This document shows positions 1 to 8,425 of a DNA stretch of 64,000 nt, piece by piece. This DNA is from Nostoc sp. TCL26-01. Its GTDB lineage: Bacteria > Cyanobacteriota > Cyanobacteriia > Cyanobacteriales > Nostocaceae. The stretch is taken from assembly GCF_013393945.1 (NCBI RefSeq), contig NZ_CP040297.1, positions 5,745,296 through 5,809,295 of the forward strand, in the 5' to 3' direction. Positions within the stretch are counted from its first letter, which is position 1; each line of letters opens with the position of its first letter. The translations under genes and the position numbers were made by a program. The notes under the pieces were generated by a model. That model made no database searches and was not told the DNA's origin. It saw only the letters and a program-made list of their open reading frames with translations.

Positions 1-1400
1 TAATTTTGATCCATAGCGATCGCTTCTGTGTAATGGGCGATGGCATCTTCGTAAGGCCCCGTGACAGCGTAAACTTTAGCGATGTTATACAGCAAAACTG
101 AGCGATGTAGGCGGTGTTTGTCTGGCGGCAAATGTTGATTGAGACGGGCAAATGCTTGTTGACAAAGAGCGATCGCTTCTGCTGGTCTACCTTGACGATG
201 ACGCACATATGCTAACCCATTCATCGTAAAGGAGGTGTAGAAATGTTTGTCTCCTGCTGGTAAATCCAGACTAGGTAAAGTTGCTAAACCCAGTTCTAAA
301 TATTCTACTGCCTTGTGCAAATCGTGATTTTGCAAGTAGCGAGAGTAGAGCATAGCCATCACATAATATATCCGCACTCTTTGCCGAGGATCATGGATTT
401 TACCTAAAGCTTCTACCTCTAATACTTGTTGCGCCTCGGCTAAATTTCCTGTCGCTGTATAGCAGCCAAAAAGATTACCTACCAAATTCCAGCGCACTTC
501 GCTATCTTCACCACAAATTTCATCAAGATGAGCTAATACTGGTTGACTATATACTAAGGCTTCCTGATAAAACCCATAGTGATTATAAAGTCCTATGGCA
601 TAGGCTTGTAACTTTAAAGCCTTCTGTGGCTGATCGCTCAATAGCCAATAACGAATTAATTTCGGTAAATATATTTCTCTTTCTAGAGCATCATTTCTGA
701 TGCGTTCTTCCAGTGACATGGCTAACTTGGTCATTTCCTCTGGTGAGACTGGAGTCTCCGGTTCAGGGGGAAAGTCGCAACGCACCCCTTTTCCTAAAAC
801 CTGCACAGCAAATTGACTAGTTACAGTTTCCTCAGTTCCTGGATCAGTAGCAATTAATAATGTTAAATTCAATTGCTGACCACGACGACGGATTAACTCA
901 GTAAAAAACATCCTTGCTAATGCACCAGCCTGATGAAAGCGATCGCAACTAATTACCCAAGGCGAGCGATCGGTCTGCTGATACCAAGCCGCTAACAAAT
1001 CAATTAATCCATGTACAATCCGATAAGCTCGGTCAATGGGATAGTTACGCACACTCTCTTCAGCTTCAGCTGTGTCTGTCAAATTGGGGTTCCTGACAGT
1101 AATCTGGCGGCGTAATGTAGGCAAAACAATAGTTAATTCATAACTGTGTTTGTCAATTAATTCCGGTGCTTGGGCTTGGATTTCGGGCAGGATGGATGCA
1201 AACAAATCTTTAACACCAGCCCAGACTCCCTCTTCTTCAAAATCACAGTCGAGTAGCCAATTCTTCGCTCCCGCTTTTTGTGCCGCTTCCAACCACTGCT
1301 GTAAAATATGGTGACGTGAACGACCTGCTTCAGCTGCGAGGAAAATTACTTGACCAGTCCAATCTAGAGGTTGTATTAAATTACTATCTTGCCATTCCAT
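1..1400 (-). CDS. NTPase-like TPR protein, 3' end beyond the window
   Basis: The reading frame opens with ATG at 1400 and stays open to base 1, so about 466 N-terminal residues are visible and the C-terminus is missing. AAAGG lies about 8 nt before the ATG, which supports this start. The first 60 residues read like the start of a P-loop/STAND-type NTPase (hydrophobic strand VIFLAAEAGRSRHH), but the Lys-Ser/Thr of a Walker A motif is absent, so nucleotide binding is doubtful. From about residue 230 onward the sequence is helical and repetitive (RYWLLSDQPQKALKLQ, GRPAEAIALCQQAF, GPYEDAIAHYTEAI), typical of tetratricopeptide repeats. It starts 6 nt after the stop of the M50 peptidase gene, so the two are almost certainly co-transcribed. 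Its role is not known; a scaffold or regulator for the peptide-processing system is an inference from position. Confidence 0.8.
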   Translation of the reverse strand, partial: MEWQDSNLIQPLDWTGQVIFLAAEAGRSRHHILQQWLEAAQKAGAKNWLLDCDFEEEGVWAGVKDLFASILPEIQAQAPELIDKHSYELTIVLPTLRRQITVRNPNLTDTAEAEESVRNYPIDRAYRIVHGLIDLLAAWYQQTDRSPWVISCDRFHQAGALARMFFTELIRRRGQQLNLTLLIATDPGTEETVTSQFAVQVLGKGVRCDFPPEPETPVSPEEMTKLAMSLEERIRNDALEREIYLPKLIRYWLLSDQPQKALKLQAYAIGLYNHYGFYQEALVYSQPVLAHLDEICGEDSEVRWNLVGNLFGCYTATGNLAEAQQVLEVEALGKIHDPRQRVRIYYVMAMLYSRYLQNHDLHKAVEYLELGLATLPSLDLPAGDKHFYTSFTMNGLAYVRHRQGRPAEAIALCQQAFARLNQHLPPDKHRLHRSVLLYNIAKVYAVTGPYEDAIAHYTEAIAMDQN

Positions 1401-1406
1401 AATTAT

Positions 1407-2630
1407 TTACCTTTTTGACTTTTGCCCACTAATTATCCATAACCAAAAACCCATCATCTCAGGGACAAACATGAATCCGGCAATCAGGACATCTAAGCTG
1501 TTAAACTTAGCTCCATGTCTTAAATTCCCCAAAATTAACCCCAAATAGTTCCAAATCACCGGCACACCAATAAATATCAGAGAACTAAAAGCCACTACCC
1601 GACCTATCAGCCACACCAACGCATATATCCGAATCACCCTCATTTCCCGTGCGCTAATGTGAGACTGATCAATTTTGCGTATCCTGGGCAGAATTCGCGC
1701 CATCTGGTTACGTAGCCAGACTTCCGTATCTCTCATCAGACTCTTGCATCTCAAGAAATTAGCAATTACGTAGTAAAAGTCTGTCCGGACAAAGAAGTAA
1801 CACTGCCAAAGTATCCCTAGTAGATAGGTGAGTAGAATCGCTTTAGTCAACTTCAGCCCTAGCAAAGGTAATTCGAGCCAACCATGATACTGGGCAAACA
1901 AAATCAAGATGAAAATCGCCGCACACACCCCATCTAGCAAAGGCCCAGCCAGTAATGGCAAGTAGCGCTGATTCCTGGGTACTCCCCAAATACCAGTCAT
2001 ATCTGTTTCTGCTACTAATATCCACAGGCGATGGCTAATTCCTAACCTGGATGAGACACCAACGGCTTTGGCAGCAACCAAATGCGCCATTTCGTGTAAA
2101 AATACTTTCACTAAGCCAGCCAGCATCAGCAGCAAACTCATCAATGCCCAATTTTCGGTGAAAAAGAAAGCATCCCAATTAGGTAAAATCGTGGGTGTCT
2201 GCCAAACTGCTAATAAAGCCACAGCCATCAGTACGCCACTACTAATTAACATTGGTCGGCTAAAGAATTTTTGTGCTAGCGATCGCGGAAAATTAGCAAA
2301 GTGATAGCGGCCTGAGTGAAAAAGTTTTTCCTGCTGCAAGCGAGTTGTTTCTGTCAAACCATCCGCCGCCAAAGAACTGACAAAGCCTCTATGCTCTAAT
2401 AAGTCCAGCAAATCATCCAGATCAGGCACTTCACCATATTTCTGCTGATAAAATGACTGCACTTGTCCTACTGTCCAACCTGCTGCTAGCTTATCCAACA
2501 ATTCCACAGCATCAATCGGCAAAACCAAATAAACAGCAATGTCCGGTCTTCCAATGACCACTTCGTTACCGTCAGGTTGTCGAGTGAAGGGATAAACGGC
2601 AACTAGCGTGTCAGTTACCCAACTACCCAT
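1407..2630 (-). CDS. Membrane M50-family zinc metallopeptidase with PqqD-like N-terminal domain
   Basis: The 407-residue protein has a soluble N-terminal part (about 1-90) resembling PqqD-like peptide-binding domains: a strand pattern around VIGRPDIAVYLVLP, then helices ending EHRGFV. This fold is the usual RiPP recognition element. The rest is a polytopic membrane protein with the M50 signature HEMAH at residues 179-183 and a second candidate zinc ligand, Asp284, in the segment RTDFYYV. M50 enzymes are intramembrane or membrane-embedded proteases, and the same family includes YydH-type peptide proteases beside modified-peptide genes. Its gene lies between two small peptide genes (upstream) and the TPR gene (6 nt downstream). 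I infer that it binds and cleaves the peptide precursors. The PqqD assignment is by pattern only and less certain than the M50 call. Confidence 0.85.
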   Translation of the reverse strand: MGSWVTDTLVAVYPFTRQPDGNEVVIGRPDIAVYLVLPIDAVELLDKLAAGWTVGQVQSFYQQKYGEVPDLDDLLDLLEHRGFVSSLAADGLTETTRLQQEKLFHSGRYHFANFPRSLAQKFFSRPMLISSGVLMAVALLAVWQTPTILPNWDAFFFTENWALMSLLLMLAGLVKVFLHEMAHLVAAKAVGVSSRLGISHRLWILVAETDMTGIWGVPRNQRYLPLLAGPLLDGVCAAIFILILFAQYHGWLELPLLGLKLTKAILLTYLLGILWQCYFFVRTDFYYVIANFLRCKSLMRDTEVWLRNQMARILPRIRKIDQSHISAREMRVIRIYALVWLIGRVVAFSSLIFIGVPVIWNYLGLILGNLRHGAKFNSLDVLIAGFMFVPEMMGFWLWIISGQKSKR

Positions 2631-2782
2631 GACTACTGATACCTCAGCTACTTCTCCATCTTGATGAGTTCAGAACTGTCGCCAGTCCTGAACCACATCT
2701 TTCGTCAGACTTTACAAGAATTGCTCATCGGTAATGGGTAAGTAATTCCTTCCAATTACCAATTACTAATTACCACTAGCAC

Positions 2783-2926
2783 TTAGAAAGGCCAACCCGT
2801 ACACAACCACCAAGGATAAGCGGCTGCTGCTGTTGTCTTCACTGTTTCTACTTCACGTACTTGAAACTTCTTCATGTTCAAGGATGTAGAGACAGGGGAT
2901 TGAGTTTGAACTTGTGTGTTTTGCAT
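2783..2926 (-). CDS. Small peptide, putative precursor 1 (47 aa)
   Basis: The 47-codon frame starts at ATG 2926 and ends TAA at 2783-2785. Its reality rests on a paralogue 135 bp upstream on the same strand: both have a Gln/Thr/Ser-rich N-terminus, then MKKFxVRExETVKTTAAA, then YPWWxC and a C-terminal Phe. Here the tail is YPWWLCTGWPF. No signal peptide or membrane segment is visible. The charged conserved middle followed by a short aromatic, Cys-containing tail fits a leader-core layout. No clear Shine-Dalgarno sequence precedes the ATG, unlike the paralogue. An inverted repeat lies 34-68 nt upstream. The neighbouring PqqD-like M50 peptidase suggests proteolytic maturation. I do not recognise the family by name. 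Confidence 0.75.
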   Translation of the reverse strand: MQNTQVQTQSPVSTSLNMKKFQVREVETVKTTAAAAYPWWLCTGWPF

Positions 2927-2959
2927 GGTAATGTATTGTGAGGTAAAAATTGACAATCT

Positions 2960-2994
2960 AGGTTCGCTGTATTCAAAAATTGATTTGCGAACCT
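2960..2994 (-). promoter_or_regulatory. Inverted repeat in the 5' region of peptide gene 1
   Basis: AGGTTCGC at 2960-2967 is perfectly complementary to GCGAACCT at 2987-2994 (8-bp stem, 19-nt loop). It ends 33 nt before the peptide ATG. Between stem and ATG lies the 14-mer TTGTCAATTTTTAC, which also occurs at the same place before peptide gene 2. It could be an RNA leader structure, a protein-binding palindrome, or an attenuator. The sequence alone does not decide. Confidence 0.55.
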
Positions 2995-3060
2995 TTTACT
3001 ATTGAAAACAAGTAAAGCTAAAAACTACTGAGTGACTTCGTTCGTTGTGCAAGTCTCAGA

Positions 3061-3198
3061 TTAGAAAGCAAAAGGTAAGCACATCCACCAAGGATAACGT
3101 GCCGCTGCTGTTGTCTTCACAGTTTCTGCTTCCCGGACTGCAAATTTTTTCATCTTCAAAGTAGCAGGTGCGAAAGATTGAGCTTGTGTAGTTTCCAT
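3061..3198 (-). CDS. Small peptide, putative precursor 2 (45 aa)
   Basis: The 45-codon frame starts at ATG 3198, with GGAGAA 8 nt upstream as a good ribosome-binding site, and ends TAA at 3061-3063. It shares the block MKKFxVRExETVKTTAAA and the tail pattern YPWWxC...F with peptide 1; here the tail is YPWWMCLPFAF. Conservation is strongest in the central charged stretch and the WWxC motif, and the N-terminus differs by substitutions and a two-residue gap. It is probably the first gene of the leftward operon (peptide 2, peptide 1, M50 peptidase, TPR protein). A leader/core RiPP precursor or a secreted signalling peptide are the two readings. No modification enzyme is visible in the window, so the type of modification cannot be stated. 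Confidence 0.8.
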   Translation of the reverse strand: METTQAQSFAPATLKMKKFAVREAETVKTTAAARYPWWMCLPFAF

Positions 3199-3229
3199 GA
3201 TTAATTTCTCCGTAGTAAAAATTGACAAC

Positions 3230-3265
3230 AGAGGTGTGCTGCAAAGTCAGCAGTTTTTCACCTCT
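3230..3265 (-). promoter_or_regulatory. Inverted repeat in the 5' region of peptide gene 2
   Basis: AGAGGTG (3230-3236) pairs with CACCTCT (3259-3265), and inside it CTGC (3239-3242) pairs with GCAG (3250-3253), giving a two-part stem. It lies 32-67 nt upstream of the ATG, the same distance as the unrelated-sequence stem in front of peptide gene 1, and is followed by the same TTGTCAATTTTTAC. Same position and pairing with different stem bases argue for conserved structure. Confidence 0.55.
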
Positions 3266-3538
3266 TTTGTTTTTTCATCCGTCAAGTAAAAAGTTACGCA
3301 AACTGTTACATAACTTTATGTAGAGGCTTTTGTTGGGCAAAATTAGGTTCAATTAAAAAAATTTTGTATTTTACCATACATTAACGCGAATATACTGCTT
3401 CCAGCTTTGCTAAACATCAAGTTGTGCTAATATACAATTGGAGAAGTTGAGTTCGGTGATACGGATCTTGTTTTTAGAAATAACTGCAAGCGGCTCTCCG
3501 GATAAACATCTCTGCATCAATGGATTCTGGAGAGTTTC

Positions 3539-3850
3539 ATGTCAATATACGTAGGGAACCTGTCCTACAACGTCACTCAAGACGACCTCACTAAAGTATT
3601 TTCCGATTACGGAGCAGTTACGCGCGTTCAGTTACCCACAGATAGGGAAACTGGGCGCGTTCGTGGTTTTGGTTTCGTAGAAATGGAATCATCAGCCGCA
3701 GAAGATGCGGCAATTCAGGCTTTAGATGGTGCAGAATGGATGGGGCGTGTAATGAAAGTTAATAAAGCTCGTCCACGGGAGGAGAGAAGCACTCGCTCCG
3801 GCGGTGGTAGTTGGGCAAAAAATAATGGTGGATACTCAGGACAATATTAA
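3539..3850 (+). CDS. rbp: RRM RNA-binding protein, cyanobacterial Rbp type
   Basis: This 103-residue protein is a single RNA-recognition motif with RNP2 (IYVGNLSY, residues 3-10) and RNP1 (RGFGFVEM, residues 42-49), followed by a short Gly/Ser-rich tail (about 83-103). That is the size and layout of the cyanobacterial Rbp family, which bind RNA in the cytoplasm; several members are known to be cold-induced, and one class helps localise mRNAs at membranes. GGAGAG just before ATG 3539 supports the start. The gene is monocistronic: it is divergent from the peptide operon, has its own promoter region (about 3270-3538), and is closed by a strong hairpin terminator at 3898. Whether this copy is cold-regulated cannot be read from the sequence. 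Confidence 0.93.
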   Translation: MSIYVGNLSYNVTQDDLTKVFSDYGAVTRVQLPTDRETGRVRGFGFVEMESSAAEDAAIQALDGAEWMGRVMKVNKARPREERSTRSGGGSWAKNNGGYSGQY

Positions 3851-3897
3851 GTCTTGAGAAAATTTAGTATTTGCTGAAAATAAATCATTCCATAGTC

Positions 3898-3929
3898 AGC
3901 AGTTCAGTCAATGACTGAACTGCTTTTTC
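3898..3929 (+). terminator. Rho-independent terminator after rbp
   Basis: An 11-bp perfect stem, AGCAGTTCAGT (3898-3908) with ACTGAACTGCT (3914-3924), encloses the loop CAATG and is followed by TTTTC. It sits 47 nt after the rbp stop codon. Confidence 0.85.
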
Positions 3930-4177
3930 ATGCAGATAATTATCGATTAAACCATTAATATCAAGTTACTAAGCATCTATTAATAGGTTATCATGATCAT
4001 AGATACGGATGACAAACCAATAAAATTGAGATAATTGCAATACCGAATACTCAGCAGTTGAGGAATTAGCCTCTTGCCATAAAATATCAATATCATTGAT
4101 GATATTGACACTAAAATAATGGGCAAAATAATGCCAGAGATTGATTCTCAGCTTTCTTGGCAGCCCAAACTAAAACT

Positions 4178-6946
4178 ATGCTTCATTCTGGTTCCGAACG
4201 TGTTCAAAAATTACCACTACGTCTCATTTTAATTATTCCTTTTGTCATTCAAATTTTCGCCGCAGTTGGACTTGTCGGATATCTTTCTTTTAAGAATGGA
4301 CAAAAAGCAGTTAATGTATTGGCTAACCAGTTAATGATGAAAGTAAATGGGCTAGTTACTCAACACTTAGATACTTATTTGGCTACACCGCATCAGATTA
4401 ATCAAATCAATGTCCAGTCTATGAAGCTGGGAATGCTGAAATTAGAAAATTTTCAGACTACAGAGCGTTATTTTTGGCAAGAAATGCGAGTTTTTAATAT
4501 TGGCTATATTAGCTTTGCTAATCCTCAAGGAGAATATATTGGTGTTGAACGCTTAGATAATGGTAACTTAATCATTAATACAGTTTCCCACAAAAAAGAC
4601 AAAGAAAAACTTTATGTTTATACTACTGATAATCAAGGAAATCGACACCAACTCTTAGCAGTTAAAGATTATGATCCTCGTTTGGAAGCTTGGTATAGTG
4701 ATGCAGTGAAAGTAGATAAACCTGTTTGGAGCCAAATTTACCAATGGGAAGATAAACCAGAAGTTTTGTCTGTAGCTGCGAGTTATCCACTGAAAAACAA
4801 TAATAATCAATTGATTGGTGTGATTAGTGTGGATTTAATATTGTCACAGATTAGTAATTTTTTAACTAATTTAAAAATTGGTCAAACAGGGCAGGCTTTT
4901 ATTGTAGAACGTTCTGGATTAATCGTGGCTTCTTCCACTGGAGAGCCACCATACAATATAATTAATGGTCAAGCACAAAGACTATCAGCCTTTAAAAGTA
5001 AAAATTATTTAATTCAAGAGACAGCAAATTATTTACAGCAAAAATTTGGGCAACTACAAAATATTCAACATAGTCAACAAGCTTCATTAGAATTGCAAGG
5101 TGAACCACATTTTGTGCAAGTAACACCTTGGCAAGACCAATTAGGTTTAGATTGGTTAGTAATAGTTGTTGTGCCTGAGCGCGACTTTATGGCACAAATT
5201 AATACTAACAACCGCACGACTATTTTACTGTGTTTGGCAGCGCTCACATTAGCCATAGTCATCGGTATCTACACTTCTCGGTGGATTACCCGTCCTATTT
5301 TACAACTAACTCAAGCAAGTAGTGCGATCGCCTCTGGTAACCTCGACCAAACAGTAGTAATTTCTAGTGTCCGAGAATTAAGTATTTTGTCCTCATCTTT
5401 TAATCAAATGGCAGGACAACTACGTGATACTTTTACTGCTTTAGAAAGGACTAATCAAGAATTAGAACAACGAGTCTTGGAACGCACAGCAGAAATTACA
5501 GCCGCTAAAGAAGCCGCCGATGCTGCTAACAGTGCCAAAAGTGAATTTTTGGCTAACATGAGTCATGAACTCCGCACTCCTCTCAATGGCATTCTCGGTT
5601 ACGCTCAAATTCTCCAACTTGATCAAAATGCCACTGCACAGCAAATAAAAGGAGTGAATATTATTTATGAATGTGGTTCTCATTTACTAACTTTGATTAA
5701 CGATATTTTAGATATTGCCAAAATTGAAGCCAGAAAACTAGAACTTAATCCCCAAGATTGTAATTTAGAAGACTTATTGTTGAGTGTTTGCGATATCTGC
5801 CGCATTAAAGCCGAGGAAAAAGCACTTGATTTTACTTTTAAAATGAATCAGCACATCTCCACAGCTATTTATGCTGATGAGAAACGTTTAAGGCAAGTTT
5901 TAATTAATCTTGTAGGTAATGCAATTAAGTTTACAGAAAAGGGAAATGTCACTTTTAGTGTAGAATTGGTTGACGATAATTCTAAAATATCAATTCCAGA
6001 GCCAAATCAGCAATTAACGATGGCTAAAATTAGATTTCAAATTGCAGATACAGGTATTGGGATGACGAGGGAGCAACTCCAAAAAATATTTCTCCCATTT
6101 GAGCAAGTCGGAGACAGTTTACACAAAGCTGCTGGCACAGGTTTAGGACTGACAATAAGTAGTCAAATTATAGAAATGATGGGTAGTCAAATTCAAGTTG
6201 ATAGTATATATGGTCAAGGAACTAAGTTTTGGTTTGACCTAGATTTACCCATAATCAATACTGACTTACCTACTAAATCATCTCATGCCGATAAACATAT
6301 TGTGGGATATGAAGGTCAGAAAAAAACCATTTTAGTTGTTGATGATATTTGGGAAAACCGTTCTATTATTGTCAAATTATTAATGGCGATTGGGTTTAAT
6401 TTGGTTGAAGCTAGTAATGCACAAGAAGGTTTAGATCAAGCACATTTTTTTCAACCAGATTTAATTATTACTGATTTAGGAATGTCAGGAATTAATGGTT
6501 TTGAGATGATACAAACTTTACGCTCCTATGCAGAATTTCACGACACAGTGATTATTGCTTCTTCTGCCAGTGTATTTAACCACACACGCCAGCAAAGTCT
6601 CGATAGTGGTTGTAATGCTTTTCTCTCCAAGCCTGTGAAATTTGATGAATTGTTGGAGACTTTACAAAAACATCTCAATTTGATTTGGATTTATTCATCT
6701 GTCAATGATTATTCAGAGGAGGTTTACACAGATGTTAAGGAAATAATCTTTCCGCCTGTATCTGAGTTAGTGAGTTTATATCAAGCAGCCAAAACTGGTT
6801 ATGTTGTTGGTATGCAAGAAGAAATTAACCGGATTCAACAAATAGATCGAAAATATGCAAATTTTGTAAATAAGGTATGTATGCTAATTAATGAGTTTGA
6901 TGATGAAGCAATTGTAGAAATGATTCAACCTTATTTAAGTTATTAA
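4178..6946 (+). CDS. Membrane hybrid histidine kinase (Cache-HAMP-HisKA-HATPase-REC)
   Basis: A frame of 929 codons opens at TTG 4157; I prefer ATG 4178 (residue 8 of the longer form), though neither has a clear ribosome-binding site. In the longer numbering: membrane helix about 21-45, a periplasmic Cache-type sensor about 50-345, a second helix about 353-373, HAMP about 375-428, a coiled-coil linker, HisKA with phosphoacceptor His470 in MSHELRTPLNG, HATPase with DTGIGM and GTGLGL, and a C-terminal receiver with LVVDD and phosphoacceptor Asp773 (ITDLGMSG). All catalytic motifs are intact. It would sense a small extracellular ligand and pass phosphate to its own receiver. It is followed 88 bp later by a REC-kinase gene and heads a four-protein signalling array. 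Confidence 0.9.
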   Translation: MLHSGSERVQKLPLRLILIIPFVIQIFAAVGLVGYLSFKNGQKAVNVLANQLMMKVNGLVTQHLDTYLATPHQINQINVQSMKLGMLKLENFQTTERYFWQEMRVFNIGYISFANPQGEYIGVERLDNGNLIINTVSHKKDKEKLYVYTTDNQGNRHQLLAVKDYDPRLEAWYSDAVKVDKPVWSQIYQWEDKPEVLSVAASYPLKNNNNQLIGVISVDLILSQISNFLTNLKIGQTGQAFIVERSGLIVASSTGEPPYNIINGQAQRLSAFKSKNYLIQETANYLQQKFGQLQNIQHSQQASLELQGEPHFVQVTPWQDQLGLDWLVIVVVPERDFMAQINTNNRTTILLCLAALTLAIVIGIYTSRWITRPILQLTQASSAIASGNLDQTVVISSVRELSILSSSFNQMAGQLRDTFTALERTNQELEQRVLERTAEITAAKEAADAANSAKSEFLANMSHELRTPLNGILGYAQILQLDQNATAQQIKGVNIIYECGSHLLTLINDILDIAKIEARKLELNPQDCNLEDLLLSVCDICRIKAEEKALDFTFKMNQHISTAIYADEKRLRQVLINLVGNAIKFTEKGNVTFSVELVDDNSKISIPEPNQQLTMAKIRFQIADTGIGMTREQLQKIFLPFEQVGDSLHKAAGTGLGLTISSQIIEMMGSQIQVDSIYGQGTKFWFDLDLPIINTDLPTKSSHADKHIVGYEGQKKTILVVDDIWENRSIIVKLLMAIGFNLVEASNAQEGLDQAHFFQPDLIITDLGMSGINGFEMIQTLRSYAEFHDTVIIASSASVFNHTRQQSLDSGCNAFLSKPVKFDELLETLQKHLNLIWIYSSVNDYSEEVYTDVKEIIFPPVSELVSLYQAAKTGYVVGMQEEINRIQQIDRKYANFVNKVCMLINEFDDEAIVEMIQPYLSY

Positions 6947-7034
6947 ATGTAATTTATAAAATTTGTTTTGATTTAATGACAAAACCCAACTGTATAATTA
7001 CGATGTCTCACAGGATTATTAGATTGGCAATCTC

Positions 7035-8240
7035 ATGACTCACTCGATTTTAATTGTAGATGATATCCCAACTAACATCAAGGTCTTATTTGAAATTCTC
7101 AATCAAGCTGGATTCAGAGTTTCTGTAGCCAAAAGTGGGCAAAGTGCTTTAGTTAAAGTTCAAGAATCATTACCTAATTTGATTTTATTAGATGTGATGA
7201 TGCCAGGAATTGATGGTTTTGAAACTTGCCGTCGGCTAAAAGATAGTCCAAAAACAAAGGATATTCCCGTGATTTTTATGACAGCTCGCTCTGATACAGT
7301 TGATAAAGTCAAAGGGTTACAATTAGGAGCGGTTGACTATATTACCAAACCCATTGAAACTGAAGAAGTATTAGCAAGAATTAATCTTCACTTAGAACTG
7401 CGTCGGACTCAATTAAGGTTAGCTCAGGAAGAAAAAATGTCTACTTTGGGGCAATTAGTAGCAGGGATTGCCCACGAAATCAATAACCCGATCAATTTTG
7501 TCTATGGTAATCTAGTCCACGCTCAAAACTACATAACATCTTTATTAAAGTTAATTCATTTATACGAGATTCATACAGAGCAGATAATTCCAGAAATTCA
7601 AGCTTTCTCTAAAACTATTGAACTTGACTTTATTAAACAAGATTTACCCCATCTTTTATCTTCAATGACAATGGGAACAGAACGTGTTGAAGAAATTGTG
7701 CGATCGCTCCGTTTATTTTCTCGGTTAGATGATGGAGAATTTCAATTATTTAACTTACATCATGGAATTGATAGCACATTGATTATCTTAAGTAGCCGCA
7801 TTAAAGCCACGCCCCAACACGATGCTATTAATATCATCAAAAAATATGGAAATTTGCCTTTAATTGAATGCTGTGCAGGGAAAATTAATCAAGTTTTTAT
7901 GAATCTTTTATCTAATGCTATTGATGCAGTAGAAGAGTCATTTGAGCAGAACCCAACAGCAAATCACACTATTTATATTCGCACAGCAGTGACTAGTGAC
8001 AAAAAGTCAATATCTGTAGAAATTACTGATGATGGTGTGGGAATGTCTTCTGAAGTTCGACAGAGGATATTTGAACAATTTTTTACGACTAAACCATTAG
8101 GTAAAGGTAATGGTTTAGGATTAGCGATCGCCTATGAAATTATTGTCGAAAAACACGGTGGTACTCTAGATGTAAAATCTTACCCAGGGCAAGGCACTCA
8201 GTTTTTAATTACTATTCCCATTCAACAGGTAGTTGTTTAA
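7035..8240 (+). CDS. Response regulator-histidine kinase (REC-HisKA-HATPase)
   Basis: This is a soluble 401-residue protein with a receiver domain first (about 4-120; LIVDD, phosphoacceptor Asp53 in LLDVMMPG, Lys105 in TKP), a short coiled linker, and a kinase core with His147 in GIAHEINNP, then HATPase motifs DDGVGM and GKGNGLGL. Such REC-first kinases receive phosphate from an upstream kinase, probably the hybrid kinase encoded 88 bp before it, and relay it onward. The HEINNP form of the H-box is shared with the kinases at 8426 and 11004, so the three are paralogues. No membrane segment or output domain is present. Confidence 0.9.
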   Translation: MTHSILIVDDIPTNIKVLFEILNQAGFRVSVAKSGQSALVKVQESLPNLILLDVMMPGIDGFETCRRLKDSPKTKDIPVIFMTARSDTVDKVKGLQLGAVDYITKPIETEEVLARINLHLELRRTQLRLAQEEKMSTLGQLVAGIAHEINNPINFVYGNLVHAQNYITSLLKLIHLYEIHTEQIIPEIQAFSKTIELDFIKQDLPHLLSSMTMGTERVEEIVRSLRLFSRLDDGEFQLFNLHHGIDSTLIILSSRIKATPQHDAINIIKKYGNLPLIECCAGKINQVFMNLLSNAIDAVEESFEQNPTANHTIYIRTAVTSDKKSISVEITDDGVGMSSEVRQRIFEQFFTTKPLGKGNGLGLAIAYEIIVEKHGGTLDVKSYPGQGTQFLITIPIQQVVV

Positions 8241-8425
8241 TACAGAGTTGATTTTCCTAATAAATGGCTACGCTTTCTTTTGCGCCGAACTTGCTGCATT
8301 GGAAAAAATTTCTGATTTCTGTTTAGCTTGTTGATTTTGGTATCAATTATGGGAATTATAAGATAGTCCTCAACCAGTAAATTCATCATCAATATTTTAA
8401 CATAACGTATAAATTTTTCTAAAAA

